NCBI GenBank assembly: GCA_002255935.1
Contig: NKIO01000006.1
Span: 1-64,000, forward strand
Length of the DNA stretch: 64,000 nucleotides
DNA from: Comamonadaceae bacterium PBBC2
GTDB lineage: Bacteria > Pseudomonadota > Gammaproteobacteria > Burkholderiales > Burkholderiaceae_C
Direction: 5' to 3'
In this document: piece by piece, positions 37,301-41,708 of the stretch
How the letters are laid out: every line of letters starts with the position of its first letter
Numbering within the stretch: position 1 is the first letter of the stretch
Position numbers and translations under genes: made by a program
Notes under the pieces: model-generated
Seen by the model: the letters and a program-made list of their open reading frames with translations, nothing else
Databases searched by the model: none
What the model was told of the DNA's origin: nothing

Positions 37301-40252
37301 GTCTCGGTCATCCAGGGCCAAAAGGCCATTTTGGAAGCTGCGCGAGGTGCCATTGGCTCGGCCGATAAACCGGTGCAATTGACTTTGAGCAACAACAGCA
37401 CCGGCACCTTGACCGCGCGTGCACAAGACGGCATCTGGATCCATGAAATCGGTGACATGCGTGCAGCCGACATCTACACACCGGGCACGGCCACCTTGTC
37501 GGCCACAGGCGCCATCATCGATGGCCGTCCGGTCATCAACTACCCGAACACGGGCGACCGCACGGTGCGCTCGATCGAGGCCAAGACCTTGAACTTGACC
37601 GCCATGGCGGGCGCCATTGGCGAGTTGAACAACCCCATGGTGATCAAAGTCGGCTCGGGTGGCGTGAACGCCAGTACACCGGTCGGCTACTCGGTCTATC
37701 TGGAGGCAGCAGAAAACAGCCCCATGACGGTGGGCACCATCAACTCAGGCCTGGACGCGTATGTGAACGTGTGGGACAGCAGCTTGAACACGCTGACCGG
37801 CATTTCGGCCAAGCGCGATGTGTTCGCTTTTTCCGATGGTGCCATGACCGGGGTGAACTTCACTGCCGGTGGTATTGCCAACATCAGCAGCAACAGCACC
37901 ATCGTGGGTCCCAAAGTGGCTGGCGGAACCGGTGCGGTCATTCTGGATGCTGATGTGTCCATTGATTTGACCAGCGTGGTTTCGGGCAGCGATGTGCGGG
38001 CCACCGCAGGCACCTTCATCAACAGCACCATCGTCAACTCAGGGCGCGACGTGAGCTTGCAGGCCAATGCGGGCGCTGTGAATGCCACATCGATGAGCGC
38101 TACACGCAATATGAGCGTCAAAGCTTTGGGTGCGCATGGCGACATCCACAGCACCACCGCTTCTGCTACCACCGGCACTTTGACCATGGAAGCCGCTGGC
38201 GAGTTGGCCTTGACCGTGACTTCTTCTTTGGGCGCGCTGGACCTCAAGTCCGGTCAAGCCATGAGTTTGCTCAACATCACCAGCAGCAACAGCACGATGG
38301 CCTTGCAAGCAGGGCAAGACATCAAAGTTTTGTCTGCTTCAAGTCGGGGTCATCTGTCGATGAATGCTGCACAAGGGGTGCAAATTTCCACAGCCTCCAG
38401 CGGGACGGGTTCATTGACGCTCAACACCGATGCTGGCAGTGTCAAAGCGCAGTCATTGACGGCCACCACCGGCATCGTCATCAAGAGCACGGCAGGCGAT
38501 GTGAACGTGAGCAACCTCACTGCGACAGCCGGTGGGATCAAGATCGATGCTGGCACCACCATCAATTTGGGAACCGCCAAAGCAACGGGTTTGGTGGATG
38601 TGTCGGCTCGAACAGGCCTGTCCGCCAGCAACCTCAACAGCACGCTGGCCAACATCGACATCGATTCGGTCAGCGGCGTGTTGAAAGTCTCCGCAGCGTC
38701 AGCCAAAACTGACTTGGATGTGCAATCTGACAGTGTGACCTTGGGCACCTTCAGTGCAGCCACGGCCAACCTGAGAGCGACCACGGCCATGAACTTGACC
38801 ACGGGCACCACCACGGGTGACATCGTGATCAACAGCCAAGGCACGGCTGCCCTTGGGACTTTGACTGCTTCAGCGGGCAACATCACAGCCGACGCCACGG
38901 GCAGCATGACGATCACAGCGGCCAAGGGCAAGTTGCTTGATATCTCGGCAGGCACGGGTTTGACGGCGGGCACATTGACCAGCACCACGGGCAAGATCGA
39001 TGTGGACTCTGCAACTGGCAGTTTGAAAATCAATACCGCCACTGCCAAAACCTTGCTCGACGCGCAAGCCGTGACGGGTGCTTTGACCTTGGGCAGTTAT
39101 ACCGCCGATTCGGCGGTCTTGACGTCCGGCACCGACATGGTCCTGACCAGCGGCACGGTGGCAGGCAGCATCACCGTCACGGCCGGTGGCGATGCCAGCC
39201 TGGGCTCGATGACCTCGACGAATTCGCAAGTGAAAGCCGACGTAACAGGCAGCATGGCCCTCACCTTGGCCAAGGGCACCGTGGTCGACTTGTCCGCCGG
39301 CACGGGCATGACCGCAGGCACCTTGACCAGCAGCGTTGGCAAGATCGATGTGGACACCACCACCGGTGCATTGAAGATCACCACCGCTACAGCCAAGACT
39401 TTGCTCGATGCTCAAGCGCTGGCCGGCGACTTGTCGGTGGGTACTTTTTCGGCGGTATCCGCTGCGCTGGTATCGGGCAATGACATGAGCGTGAACACCG
39501 GCACCACCAGTGGCGAACTCCGTGCCACAGTGGGGCGCAATGCCAGCATGGGCAGCTTGACTTCGAGCGCGGACAAAGTGCGGGTCGATGCCATCGGCAG
39601 CCTGGCCATCACCACGGCTAAGGCTGCAGCCGAGGTGGACCTGTCAGGGGCCGGCATCACCGCCACCACCTTGACCAGCACCAATGCTTTTGTGGATGTG
39701 GATTCGTCTGCCGCAGGCTCAGTGAACGTGAAAACGGCCAACGCCAAGACATACTTCAGTGCCAAGAGCTACGGTGCCATGACCCTCGGCACCTTTGGCG
39801 TGACGGCCGGTTATGTCAACTTGATCTCGGGCGGGGCGATGGCCATCACCACGGGCACCAGCACCGGCAACATGACCATCGATGCGGGCACCAATGTGGC
39901 TTTGGGCAACCTGACCACATCGGGCGGTGCCATCGACACCCTCGCGCGCACAGGGGGCATCACCTTTGGCACGCTCAAAGCCAACAGTCTGGTCAAGCTG
40001 CGTGCGGCCAACGCTTGGAACAATGGACAAGCCATCAGCGGCACTGCCATGTATGCCAGCAATGGTGGGCTGGACCTGTTGGCCAACAGCGGAGGTCTAT
40101 CGGTGACGACGCTGTCGGGAACGGCCACCAGTCTTGTCAAGACCAACGCCGGAGCGATTAAGATCAGTTCGGTGTTAGGTTTCACACCAGCCAGCTTATT
40201 GACTGTGACCGCCATTGGCGGCACCAAGACAGTGCCTGTGGCTTACCGGTAA
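22364..40252 (+). CDS. Giant TpsA filamentous adhesin (LktA/FHA-like), 5,962 residues
   Basis: This is the predicted two-partner secretion substrate. An extended, Arg-rich signal peptide of about 52 residues (MTRVNRPPSKTLAQRQARRK onward to ASPMVLG) precedes a TPS-like domain (about 53-310: QTVITPLKGAGQTDTVV, FIDSHGFAVGPQG). The usual NPNL/NPNG motifs of FHA are replaced, as in leukotoxin LktA-type adhesins. A long beta-helix follows: roughly 700-3700 with repeats such as AGGGTAAVGAALAVN, a non-repetitive region about 3700-4500 holding rare cysteines (DICGH, NANCLV, KCGFLC), and C-terminal repeats of about 115 residues. No autotransporter barrel or LPXTG-like anchor is seen. Predicted role: surface adhesion or biofilm matrix, exported by the TpsB at 19856. 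Confidence 0.9.
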   Translation: MTRVNRPPSKTLAQRQARRKAWVARRRLLVQVRPLALAAAVALGAASPMVLGQTVITPLKGAGQTDTVVSTQGKQTTITTQSLRDGNAFSTYSNFAVGQGDQVKMLVPKDTNWWVNIVRDAQVRVDGRLESRLANGNIGGNLLFIDSHGFAVGPQGQIDAGRLTFAAPSTTYVDGLLNSLQNGGLSGATVGNVLGGQFDRSATGSVNIQGRINVAEGLTLMAGHGGTDTHAVTVSGQVVVNGRVAGSAVNLGDLKSLLPMQDVDGVIDITTPGSIMLNGMLLSDSAQFTRAGAVRLVAGQDILVTANAKVSASGAAGSGQAGGQVALMAHRDIANEAGAQLHARGDGAGAGGNIEYSGLGFMKLDGMHFDAGSQSGLKGLVYLDPAEAEITGNNLTAGADFSSSASSKVTVKTGAIINTRKVGSGLDATDASVLSTDNSGDITLTAPSIVVESGAVLDASVKNVGSATTYKAGDITLTAKDSSNWATFVALSNANTSIDVAGTLKGKDITLLSNIESKALFGGVAASAQEKALDLAMTYLDSPLRLSLTYVQAKGDAKINIQGSASIQASNDLSITAKADRYAGAQQQVGGSALANLGAGFAQLEGTTQIEVKSGASLSAGNDLSLIAASKSKVLMTSTVETETDEQTGAANMASVVFAGSRSDVSTAVKVNSGATLQSGKDLTMEAYHSGQYNTAAEVKIYGGGTAGVVGALSLQKSDTRATLEGSATSGGVARVTAMNFISKGGVSAKSSNSSEPAPAFGFPETLELSDAEAQKTLFDGFMSMADKLASAQEAASGNSSSSSTPKLRMAGALAWSESDHTTFAGLGSGGSLVSTSHAIIDAQTLAGAIGGIAMAETTSKTKGADAAATSLSAAFNYGRHNFTTTAKVGANATLSGSHVAVSANTDMPEFFTESAPIEWDDPFKVYANLYGIANLSFLEAVSSKVGAKSSAQNLAASGAVSLHYVNNNTTAWVDKSAQVTATTTSSEQWQYDTKEVYFDSDIEHLTTGMEAYRLDKKLKVIEEFAIETRDVIINGVDTGVTLDEIKIEHNMKPSMLIKAQNHVQTIQLAGGQAPESSGSGTAVGGTFTLVDRANRAVAGIADGAVVSARQLDVQAINKEWSLTVAPTAGAGEGIAANAMVAYNKLNETALASISREAQVTATDKVNVKAELALWSFGIVGAVTKSSGSGVGIGLSMNEISGNTKAYIGDNDADAGGSNTAEGAVGFVKSAELNVLAQSIGKIGAIGIAGAMAGGPAKPAMADKADAGSSSSQAKAGGGSASPLAAVTGGLQGQGAASEGDSGGASTPPKFSVAGAGAIVTNFSDIDTTSMIEGAVVKGVGAGTTQVLVRATQDLTQISVAGGGALTMASNPTTTSTTSIAGAVAIQSSDDDTLALITNSSLTQLADLAGALQVEALKGGERTAVATGISANMSKTTTSDLSIVGSVSITHLTDDTSASIQSSTVTGNVATATALDPLVLAYDRSRIGAGGGALSFSTGKGSAGVGATVSVVDLEGSTDASIVGGTMTRVKDVSVAALSSHKIVAAGAVAGVQTDSNSAGQLMGAFVINDLSNTMTASINGGAVVNASGNIAIRAGGTPNDNVLDTLMGNVSQSVITDFEMNSVDNGYTDDIKASVDKGESILGVAGTLSLTAGKAASSVGLSYVQNRIQTTYSADLNGNITAAGNVELDAWSRANIVGVSAGAGATRGKFSGMGSASVNLIGQRTSATVSGGSVTAASLDLDSDTRGNIFSLAGNLSIAVGSGSGNAAGGAISYTQTGTKTYTLADSTYTVNGQSVVQKGGTVVNRSAGNTASITGATINLGSGDVRVSASNRSDNQSIAASGAFSDGNFAFTGTATWNEIGDQTDARISGSTVTAGDILVKSGNGEGATSAKISSLAGGISASKGSAVALAFGFNTIESTRSALIAGSVVNASGTVSVLADAGSAIETLSATIAASMQGSAGGSSSTNWLNGSTSALVDDVTFNGSASSLTVHASNTGGIQSLAGAIAGSPGGNVIGGAVAINLMGEGSKDFQVTARVKNSRMNSATNVVVDADLTGSIGAIAAAGGGSGSNAINGSVTRNLIAGDVTAEIASLTQNVSASSLTVQADQTSNIFSLAGVINGGGANAVGGAISVNDIAGTVTAKVGSSSLKTTGAVQILAHMDGNISSVAAAGSGAGNVAVNGSNTTNSLTSSVKATATSVTQTTGSSSFKVWAHDDSDIDSFAGTVSGGGTAAVGAALALNFMGRTAGNESASKIVSAEVTSSSLQVSGAVQVLADSNSTIEALGVAAGGGGTFAVTGSNTTNILDDTITAKWVGSTLVGGSGSLDVSATDTATVHALAGNFAGGGTAAVGAALAVNKINTGVNALVQGTSSGKIATGDVRVKADSDAVVDTIAVGMSASPTVGVQGSVSVTQIATSTSSLVNSSAIIEASDSVAVSANSNDRIKSLAGAVGLGIAGVGAAGGVLVNMITSTTTAGVDGSGTRVSGAGTGDGVSVLNDSLSAAPDLMNITEVTDTALSRASRGSSNKRGVSVQATSVEQIAALTTVVGGGGVGVGASVNVDSIDGSTRAYVDSAQINSASGADAAQEARVLAADHALIASTTATVAGGLATGVSGAVGSELIKRSTTAEVIDSATVNAQGNATVKAVADATVAQIAAGAGVGGVAGVAGSGSVALLKGNTQARVLNATINATDVSVLAEGANRTNLIAGSLGAGGVAGVGLSFTVNVSGSTVKALVTNSAIRADGDVKVLANNVTQELAVSATAGVGEFGGVAIGATVTVLEGLTEANITGTSSVDSRLHDDTHNGVNSLMVAATESVNISHNAGAAGGGKLGGVGTAANVLIGKSQVIAGAAGSSLKSEGVVSVAALRQADIDMVTATAGGGGLAGISGAVGVLIFGVAPNSDANSEVNSNNGTMSRVSAGTQANKAQGTGSSLSDADKSSLNSDSSYDTKASFNGASGAHSTSATLSATSVTAGSVAVSSLDKTEVLNNAGSLAIGGLGMSAGVALTTLGGANSASISSSSLTATGGVSVDAGTRELHAGTKSIQSRAIAGAGGLVGLGAAVSLAKNDTANSASLSGTVTAGGAVNVSALDDTSMRSESYGASVGAVSVGVVIAKAEQTGSVLTQVGGSITGQGVNISAQRDATTNAYAKGGSAGVVSGSGAEADATDSSSVKVSLASGISLNAQQGALTIAASSNPNANTEALGVSVASGVAMGVSIAKSSVSSEVEVKSLGSMTLTGQSINISSVLGAGDSAASSSATAGSGGMLMGATGVSATSENKGSAKVTLAGQALVTTTGDVAVSAIDSMDVTSFATGIGAGFVGLGLAFAKSTSDTTVAAQANQFKGLVGGSLQITATGNESINSEAIAGSGGMVAGAGADSRIEHDQSVTADLGSGSGNTLTVGTVATVNATRQVRYNVHSTSATAAALGASGAVTKAYVDGSATARVLDSTKLVADGLRVLATNDLARTDLQAQNAEGGGGGVISGAGADIYTRMNGDALASVGNSANITLEGLLEVRAYNEIHGSSRGQMDVAGAIPIALVETKIESTANADAKVGNSTTVNNYGETHVNALSYIDLEANSVSKTYGLAAAAQGNAYATANVNNRVTIGTGTEIRSAEAIDLLVGQDKDFNRNKHFVTARVDLFNHAAIPVSINPEAEATANVNNSLTVNATAIRSGATIKLGGIEGSYVVEGKGKVSDWTRDLGEMMGLSSEYGSSKKNMSTTASLSGEFEAGYGNKQRIIFGPLGNVVSQEGDVRYTITNEDLGASAGAYVARLYDQLARYGDVPEIRAFVEAELSFYFASMIREGLADSYQQDGKTVYVALSDVSANFLNIKNLRAGSGNIELYGNSVTGTAKLTARADSEIYIENRSPLNLRVFNMTVDANGGFVKYNGTYIKDKAEIGLLNANQQSTLLTVDSIDTRERSGSALALPSLTVKNTYIPLSVHTWTEADVDAGRNVFKVEAPDKTWANLYEDEIRAPELRVNGTLYNKLGTINLSNTGGSISVVAETAGYTPRLDGKEITVTAGKNFMLSSPSISQSVGGSPESLYAVHYTNDQEALMNKLGIDICGHARPVNLDVSYNANCLVNGAGGIYASGGIFMGARYLNVNGTIQSGRADYNVTLTAASVGTQITNWQTQWRRNRGTYLANGTSSMIQISGPLPTDSESEINRLYGIGKISITDRTNAINAMAARRLQPVIYYDAESNRIKVAPTNVTGGLVELVGSVINTGGGVIRALDGYARMNIDNQTSYGIDLLGLDTGGDKGVIRITDLNKPIYNGSGVVTSYEVTTYEKDANGIFKGTVTDGRAPGARVISVINNSLSSPSGSVKARFNYDPLDNSTYSWSAGYETLAEKKYYYEKSSYLGFINGGSVSWNNINTVVKTTNAMPEDIFVSTTVPLGNNANFSMEVKKSITDAEVETYFRSWRKCGFLCIKKTYYVDRRTEVGYKYLYTQRVKADRPINVELVGYDTGALTVSSVGDIRLGGNISNASGNVSLTSTNGSITQLSGGAVVEGIGLNFRAKSGIGIQAAPINLITGNGSFTAVTDSGSIAFHSNSGPLRINRVSTTGEVWLDGAGDILGLDPSIVHVTGKKIYLSAPSGGIGEFNSDGTVKSTLNIQTQDSTLGGLTAKARGGIAIKQPTGNLWVNQVISGGDVYLETGGDLIDNNRNETRDERTEAELLALWSSSALQGASAETSRQATLNLTRTQYRRYWALRDVRDVVTDGSGNVTSYAADTITADYKYNMPTEDRQKLLDAGISEVQLAKTEADRTAEVLALDKQFGKTVYQTNNDKIIAAINTANVAAGKSEVGALSTWSDAELKNPLPKSIFSKSSTSTQTRIEEPNVVGNRVVLKPGGKIGKDDGSVTIPLLKATRLAQGKTAALTDDEKLVIMSAETDDMSLNRDTWTLTVVKKDTFNVLSNRLNVTSNGFVYLGADTTDTFPNGGTANLERVIGTGEIRIKVSDSILNVADAGVSVIQGQKAILEAARGAIGSADKPVQLTLSNNSTGTLTARAQDGIWIHEIGDMRAADIYTPGTATLSATGAIIDGRPVINYPNTGDRTVRSIEAKTLNLTAMAGAIGELNNPMVIKVGSGGVNASTPVGYSVYLEAAENSPMTVGTINSGLDAYVNVWDSSLNTLTGISAKRDVFAFSDGAMTGVNFTAGGIANISSNSTIVGPKVAGGTGAVILDADVSIDLTSVVSGSDVRATAGTFINSTIVNSGRDVSLQANAGAVNATSMSATRNMSVKALGAHGDIHSTTASATTGTLTMEAAGELALTVTSSLGALDLKSGQAMSLLNITSSNSTMALQAGQDIKVLSASSRGHLSMNAAQGVQISTASSGTGSLTLNTDAGSVKAQSLTATTGIVIKSTAGDVNVSNLTATAGGIKIDAGTTINLGTAKATGLVDVSARTGLSASNLNSTLANIDIDSVSGVLKVSAASAKTDLDVQSDSVTLGTFSAATANLRATTAMNLTTGTTTGDIVINSQGTAALGTLTASAGNITADATGSMTITAAKGKLLDISAGTGLTAGTLTSTTGKIDVDSATGSLKINTATAKTLLDAQAVTGALTLGSYTADSAVLTSGTDMVLTSGTVAGSITVTAGGDASLGSMTSTNSQVKADVTGSMALTLAKGTVVDLSAGTGMTAGTLTSSVGKIDVDTTTGALKITTATAKTLLDAQALAGDLSVGTFSAVSAALVSGNDMSVNTGTTSGELRATVGRNASMGSLTSSADKVRVDAIGSLAITTAKAAAEVDLSGAGITATTLTSTNAFVDVDSSAAGSVNVKTANAKTYFSAKSYGAMTLGTFGVTAGYVNLISGGAMAITTGTSTGNMTIDAGTNVALGNLTTSGGAIDTLARTGGITFGTLKANSLVKLRAANAWNNGQAISGTAMYASNGGLDLLANSGGLSVTTLSGTATSLVKTNAGAIKISSVLGFTPASLLTVTAIGGTKTVPVAYR
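22520..23300 (+). other. TPS secretion domain of the giant TpsA
   Basis: The mature N-terminus begins QTVITPLKGAG. Aligning by eye with LktA-type TPS domains gives FAVGQGDQVKMLVP, NWWVNIVRDAQVRVDGRLES and GGNLLFIDSHGFAVGPQGQI. Asn-Pro of the classic NPNG turn is replaced by Asp-Ser-His-Gly. This domain should be the part recognised by the TpsB POTRA domains. Confidence 0.7.
28380..30700 (+). repeat. Mid-protein beta-helix repeats of TpsA, about 107-117 residues each
   Basis: A Gly-rich landmark recurs: GGNVIGGAVAIN near 28400, GGGANAVGGAISVN near 28735, GGGTAAVGAALALN near 29055, GGGTAAVGAALAVN near 29405 and a looser copy near 29720. Spacings are 320-350 bases. DNA copies differ at many third positions, so they are under protein-level constraint rather than recent duplication. 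Confidence 0.7.
38600..39960 (+). repeat. Four C-terminal tandem repeats of TpsA, about 114-116 residues each
   Basis: The landmark DLSAGTGLTAGTLTST-like recurs at about 38609, 38951, 39299 and 39647, a pitch of 342-348 bases. Each is followed by IDVDS, TATAKTLLDAQ and a Gly/Ser-rich strand set. Confidence 0.75.
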
Positions 40253-40283
40253 ACCCTTTTCAACATCATGAGGAAGTTTGAGC

Positions 40284-41117
40284 ATGAATAAGACAACACA
40301 GTCATTGCACCCATCGACATGGACGATCACCTTGTGTGCGGCACTTCTGTGCGCCAACGCACAAGCGCAAACGACGCCCGCCGCCACAGCAGCAGCCCCA
40401 GTGGCCTTGTCCATCAAGATCAATGGCCAGACTTCGCCCGCCGAGCGTGGTGAGTTGTTGCTGCGCGAGCAGTTGGCCCGTGGCGTGGCCGACAGCCCTC
40501 AGTTGCGCAATGTGATCCGTGAAACCCTGATCAACCAAGCGGTGATGGCGCAAGACGCCACCAAGCAATCGCTCGACAAACAACCCCAGAACAAAGCCCG
40601 ACTCGAGCTGGCCCAGCAAAACGCCTTGGCACAAATTTGGCAACAAAAGGCCATGCAGGATGCGGTGGTCAGCGATGCGGACCTGAAGGCGGAGTACCAA
40701 GCGCAAGTCAAAGCACTGGGCACGCAAGAGTTCCAGTTGCGCCATGTGTTGTTGGCCGACGAGAAAACAGCCCAACAAGTGCTGGACAAAATCAAAGCCG
40801 GTGCCAAGTTCGAAACGGTGGCCCTCGAGTCATCGCGCGACCCCGGCACCCGCGACAAAGGCGGCCTGAGCGACTGGGTGGCCGAAGCCCGCTTGTCGCC
40901 CGCCATCTTGCAAGCCGTGCAGGCTTTGAAAAATGGCCAACTGGCGGCGCAGCCCGTTCAGACCCCAGCCGGGTGGCAAGTCATCAAGCTCGAAGACAAA
41001 CGCGCACTGACACCACCCCCCCTGGAATCCGTCACCCCTCAACTCAAAACAGCCTTGGCCCAAAAACAAGTCCAAGCCAAACTCGCCGCCCTGCGCGCCG
41101 CAGCCAAAGTCGAATAA
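40284..41117 (+). CDS. Periplasmic parvulin-type peptidyl-prolyl isomerase/chaperone
   Basis: A 277-residue exported protein with signal peptide ending near CANAQAQ. A helical N-terminal chaperone-like region (about 45-150) is followed by one parvulin rotamase domain (about 150-245): FQLRHVLLADEKTAQQVLDK, GAKFETVALESSRDPGTRDK, GGLSDWV and TPAGWQVIKLED. The usual final G-x-H is G-W-Q here, so isomerase activity may be weak while chaperone function remains. AGGAAG (40271-40276) supports the ATG at 40284. It lies 31 bases after the TpsA stop, likely in the same operon. Bordetella Par27 is a known periplasmic parvulin chaperone of FHA, so escorting the unfolded TpsA across the periplasm is a reasonable inference. 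Confidence 0.9.
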   Translation: MNKTTQSLHPSTWTITLCAALLCANAQAQTTPAATAAAPVALSIKINGQTSPAERGELLLREQLARGVADSPQLRNVIRETLINQAVMAQDATKQSLDKQPQNKARLELAQQNALAQIWQQKAMQDAVVSDADLKAEYQAQVKALGTQEFQLRHVLLADEKTAQQVLDKIKAGAKFETVALESSRDPGTRDKGGLSDWVAEARLSPAILQAVQALKNGQLAAQPVQTPAGWQVIKLEDKRALTPPPLESVTPQLKTALAQKQVQAKLAALRAAAKVE

Positions 41118-41143
41118 GCCTCCGCTCAGGCGGATGGTTTCTT
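41118..41143 (+). terminator. Possible terminator after the parvulin gene
   Basis: TCCGC (41121-41125) pairs with GCGGA (41130-41134) around TCAG, followed by TGGTTTCTT, immediately after the stop. The stem is short; modest support. Together with the features below it occupies the 591-bp gene-free stretch 41118-41708. Confidence 0.45.
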
Positions 41144-41325
41144 GTGGGAGCCGGCGATTGCAGTCCTGTCTTTGTGGGAGCTGAACTTGTTCGGCGATTC
41201 TTCAAAAGTCACCACCCCTGCAAGCCATCGCCCAACAAAGTTGAGCTCCCACAAAGTCAGAAAGCCCTGATTCCCTTAACAAAGTTGAGCTCCCACAAAG
41301 GTCAGAAAGTCCTGATTTGCTCAAC
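41141..41325. repeat. REP-like palindromic repeats with 44-bp tandem copies
   Basis: TTGTGGGAGC opens elements at 41142 and 41172 on the plus strand. The same element in reverse orientation (GAGCTCCCACAAAG) occurs at 41243 and 41287. The plus copy 41170-41198 and the reverse copy 41227-41256 match over about 29 bases, both reading CTTTGTGGGAGCT then AACTT and ending GGCGAT, so the pair can fold into a long hairpin. The reverse copies lie in two near-identical tandem units of 44 bp beginning at 41234 and 41278. GTGGGAGC is also the core of Pseudomonas REP elements. Confidence 0.7.
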
Positions 41326-41517
41326 GACGTGGGGCTTCTGCAACATTGATGGCATGTCACGGATTGCGCCACATCAGGCCGCCAACAACTGAACCCCCTG
41401 CATGCGCAGCACGGCATTCATCAAATGAATTTTTTGGTATTCAAAATCGATCCCACATCGCTTTGAACATCAATCCTCAATTCAATAAATAAACAACCGC
41501 AACCCCCAACCGACTGA

Positions 41518-41543
41518 TTGTCGCAATTTGTCGGCAGTTGTCG
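41518..41543 (+). promoter_or_regulatory. Three TTGTCG direct repeats at exact 10-bp pitch
   Basis: TTGTCG occurs at 41518-41523, 41528-41533 and 41538-41543, each separated by four bases, in the A+T-rich leader about 165 bp before the 6,345-residue gene. Direct half-sites one helical turn apart are the typical binding pattern of OmpR/PhoB-family regulators, and such a regulator is encoded at 60845. No convincing sigma-70 pair could be assigned nearby. Confidence 0.55.
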
Positions 41544-41595
41544 GTTTATGTGTCTGTTGTTTTGCATTTGCAAATCACAAAATCATCAACAGCCA

Positions 41596-41658
41596 TTGGT
41601 TTGGCAGCTTTGCTATTGCGCGCGTGATTTTGATGCTTTTGCTTTTTTGCCAAACCAA
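41596..41658 (+). promoter_or_regulatory. Inverted repeat in the leader of the BapA-like gene
   Basis: TTGGTTTGGCA (41596-41606) and TGCCAAACCAA (41648-41658) are perfect 11-base inverted arms separated by 41 bases, ending 50 bases before the ATG. If transcribed they form a long-range stem in the 5' leader; alternatively they are two operator half-sites. Confidence 0.45.
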
Positions 41659-41708
41659 GATTTTTGCAGGTCTCTTATTAGAGGTTTGCGCAGTTTTCCC
41701 TTTAGACC

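Noticed and set aside
41234..41325. Possible CRISPR array in the 44-bp tandem units
   Set aside because: Only two units, no unique spacers, and each contains a REP-like palindrome arm.
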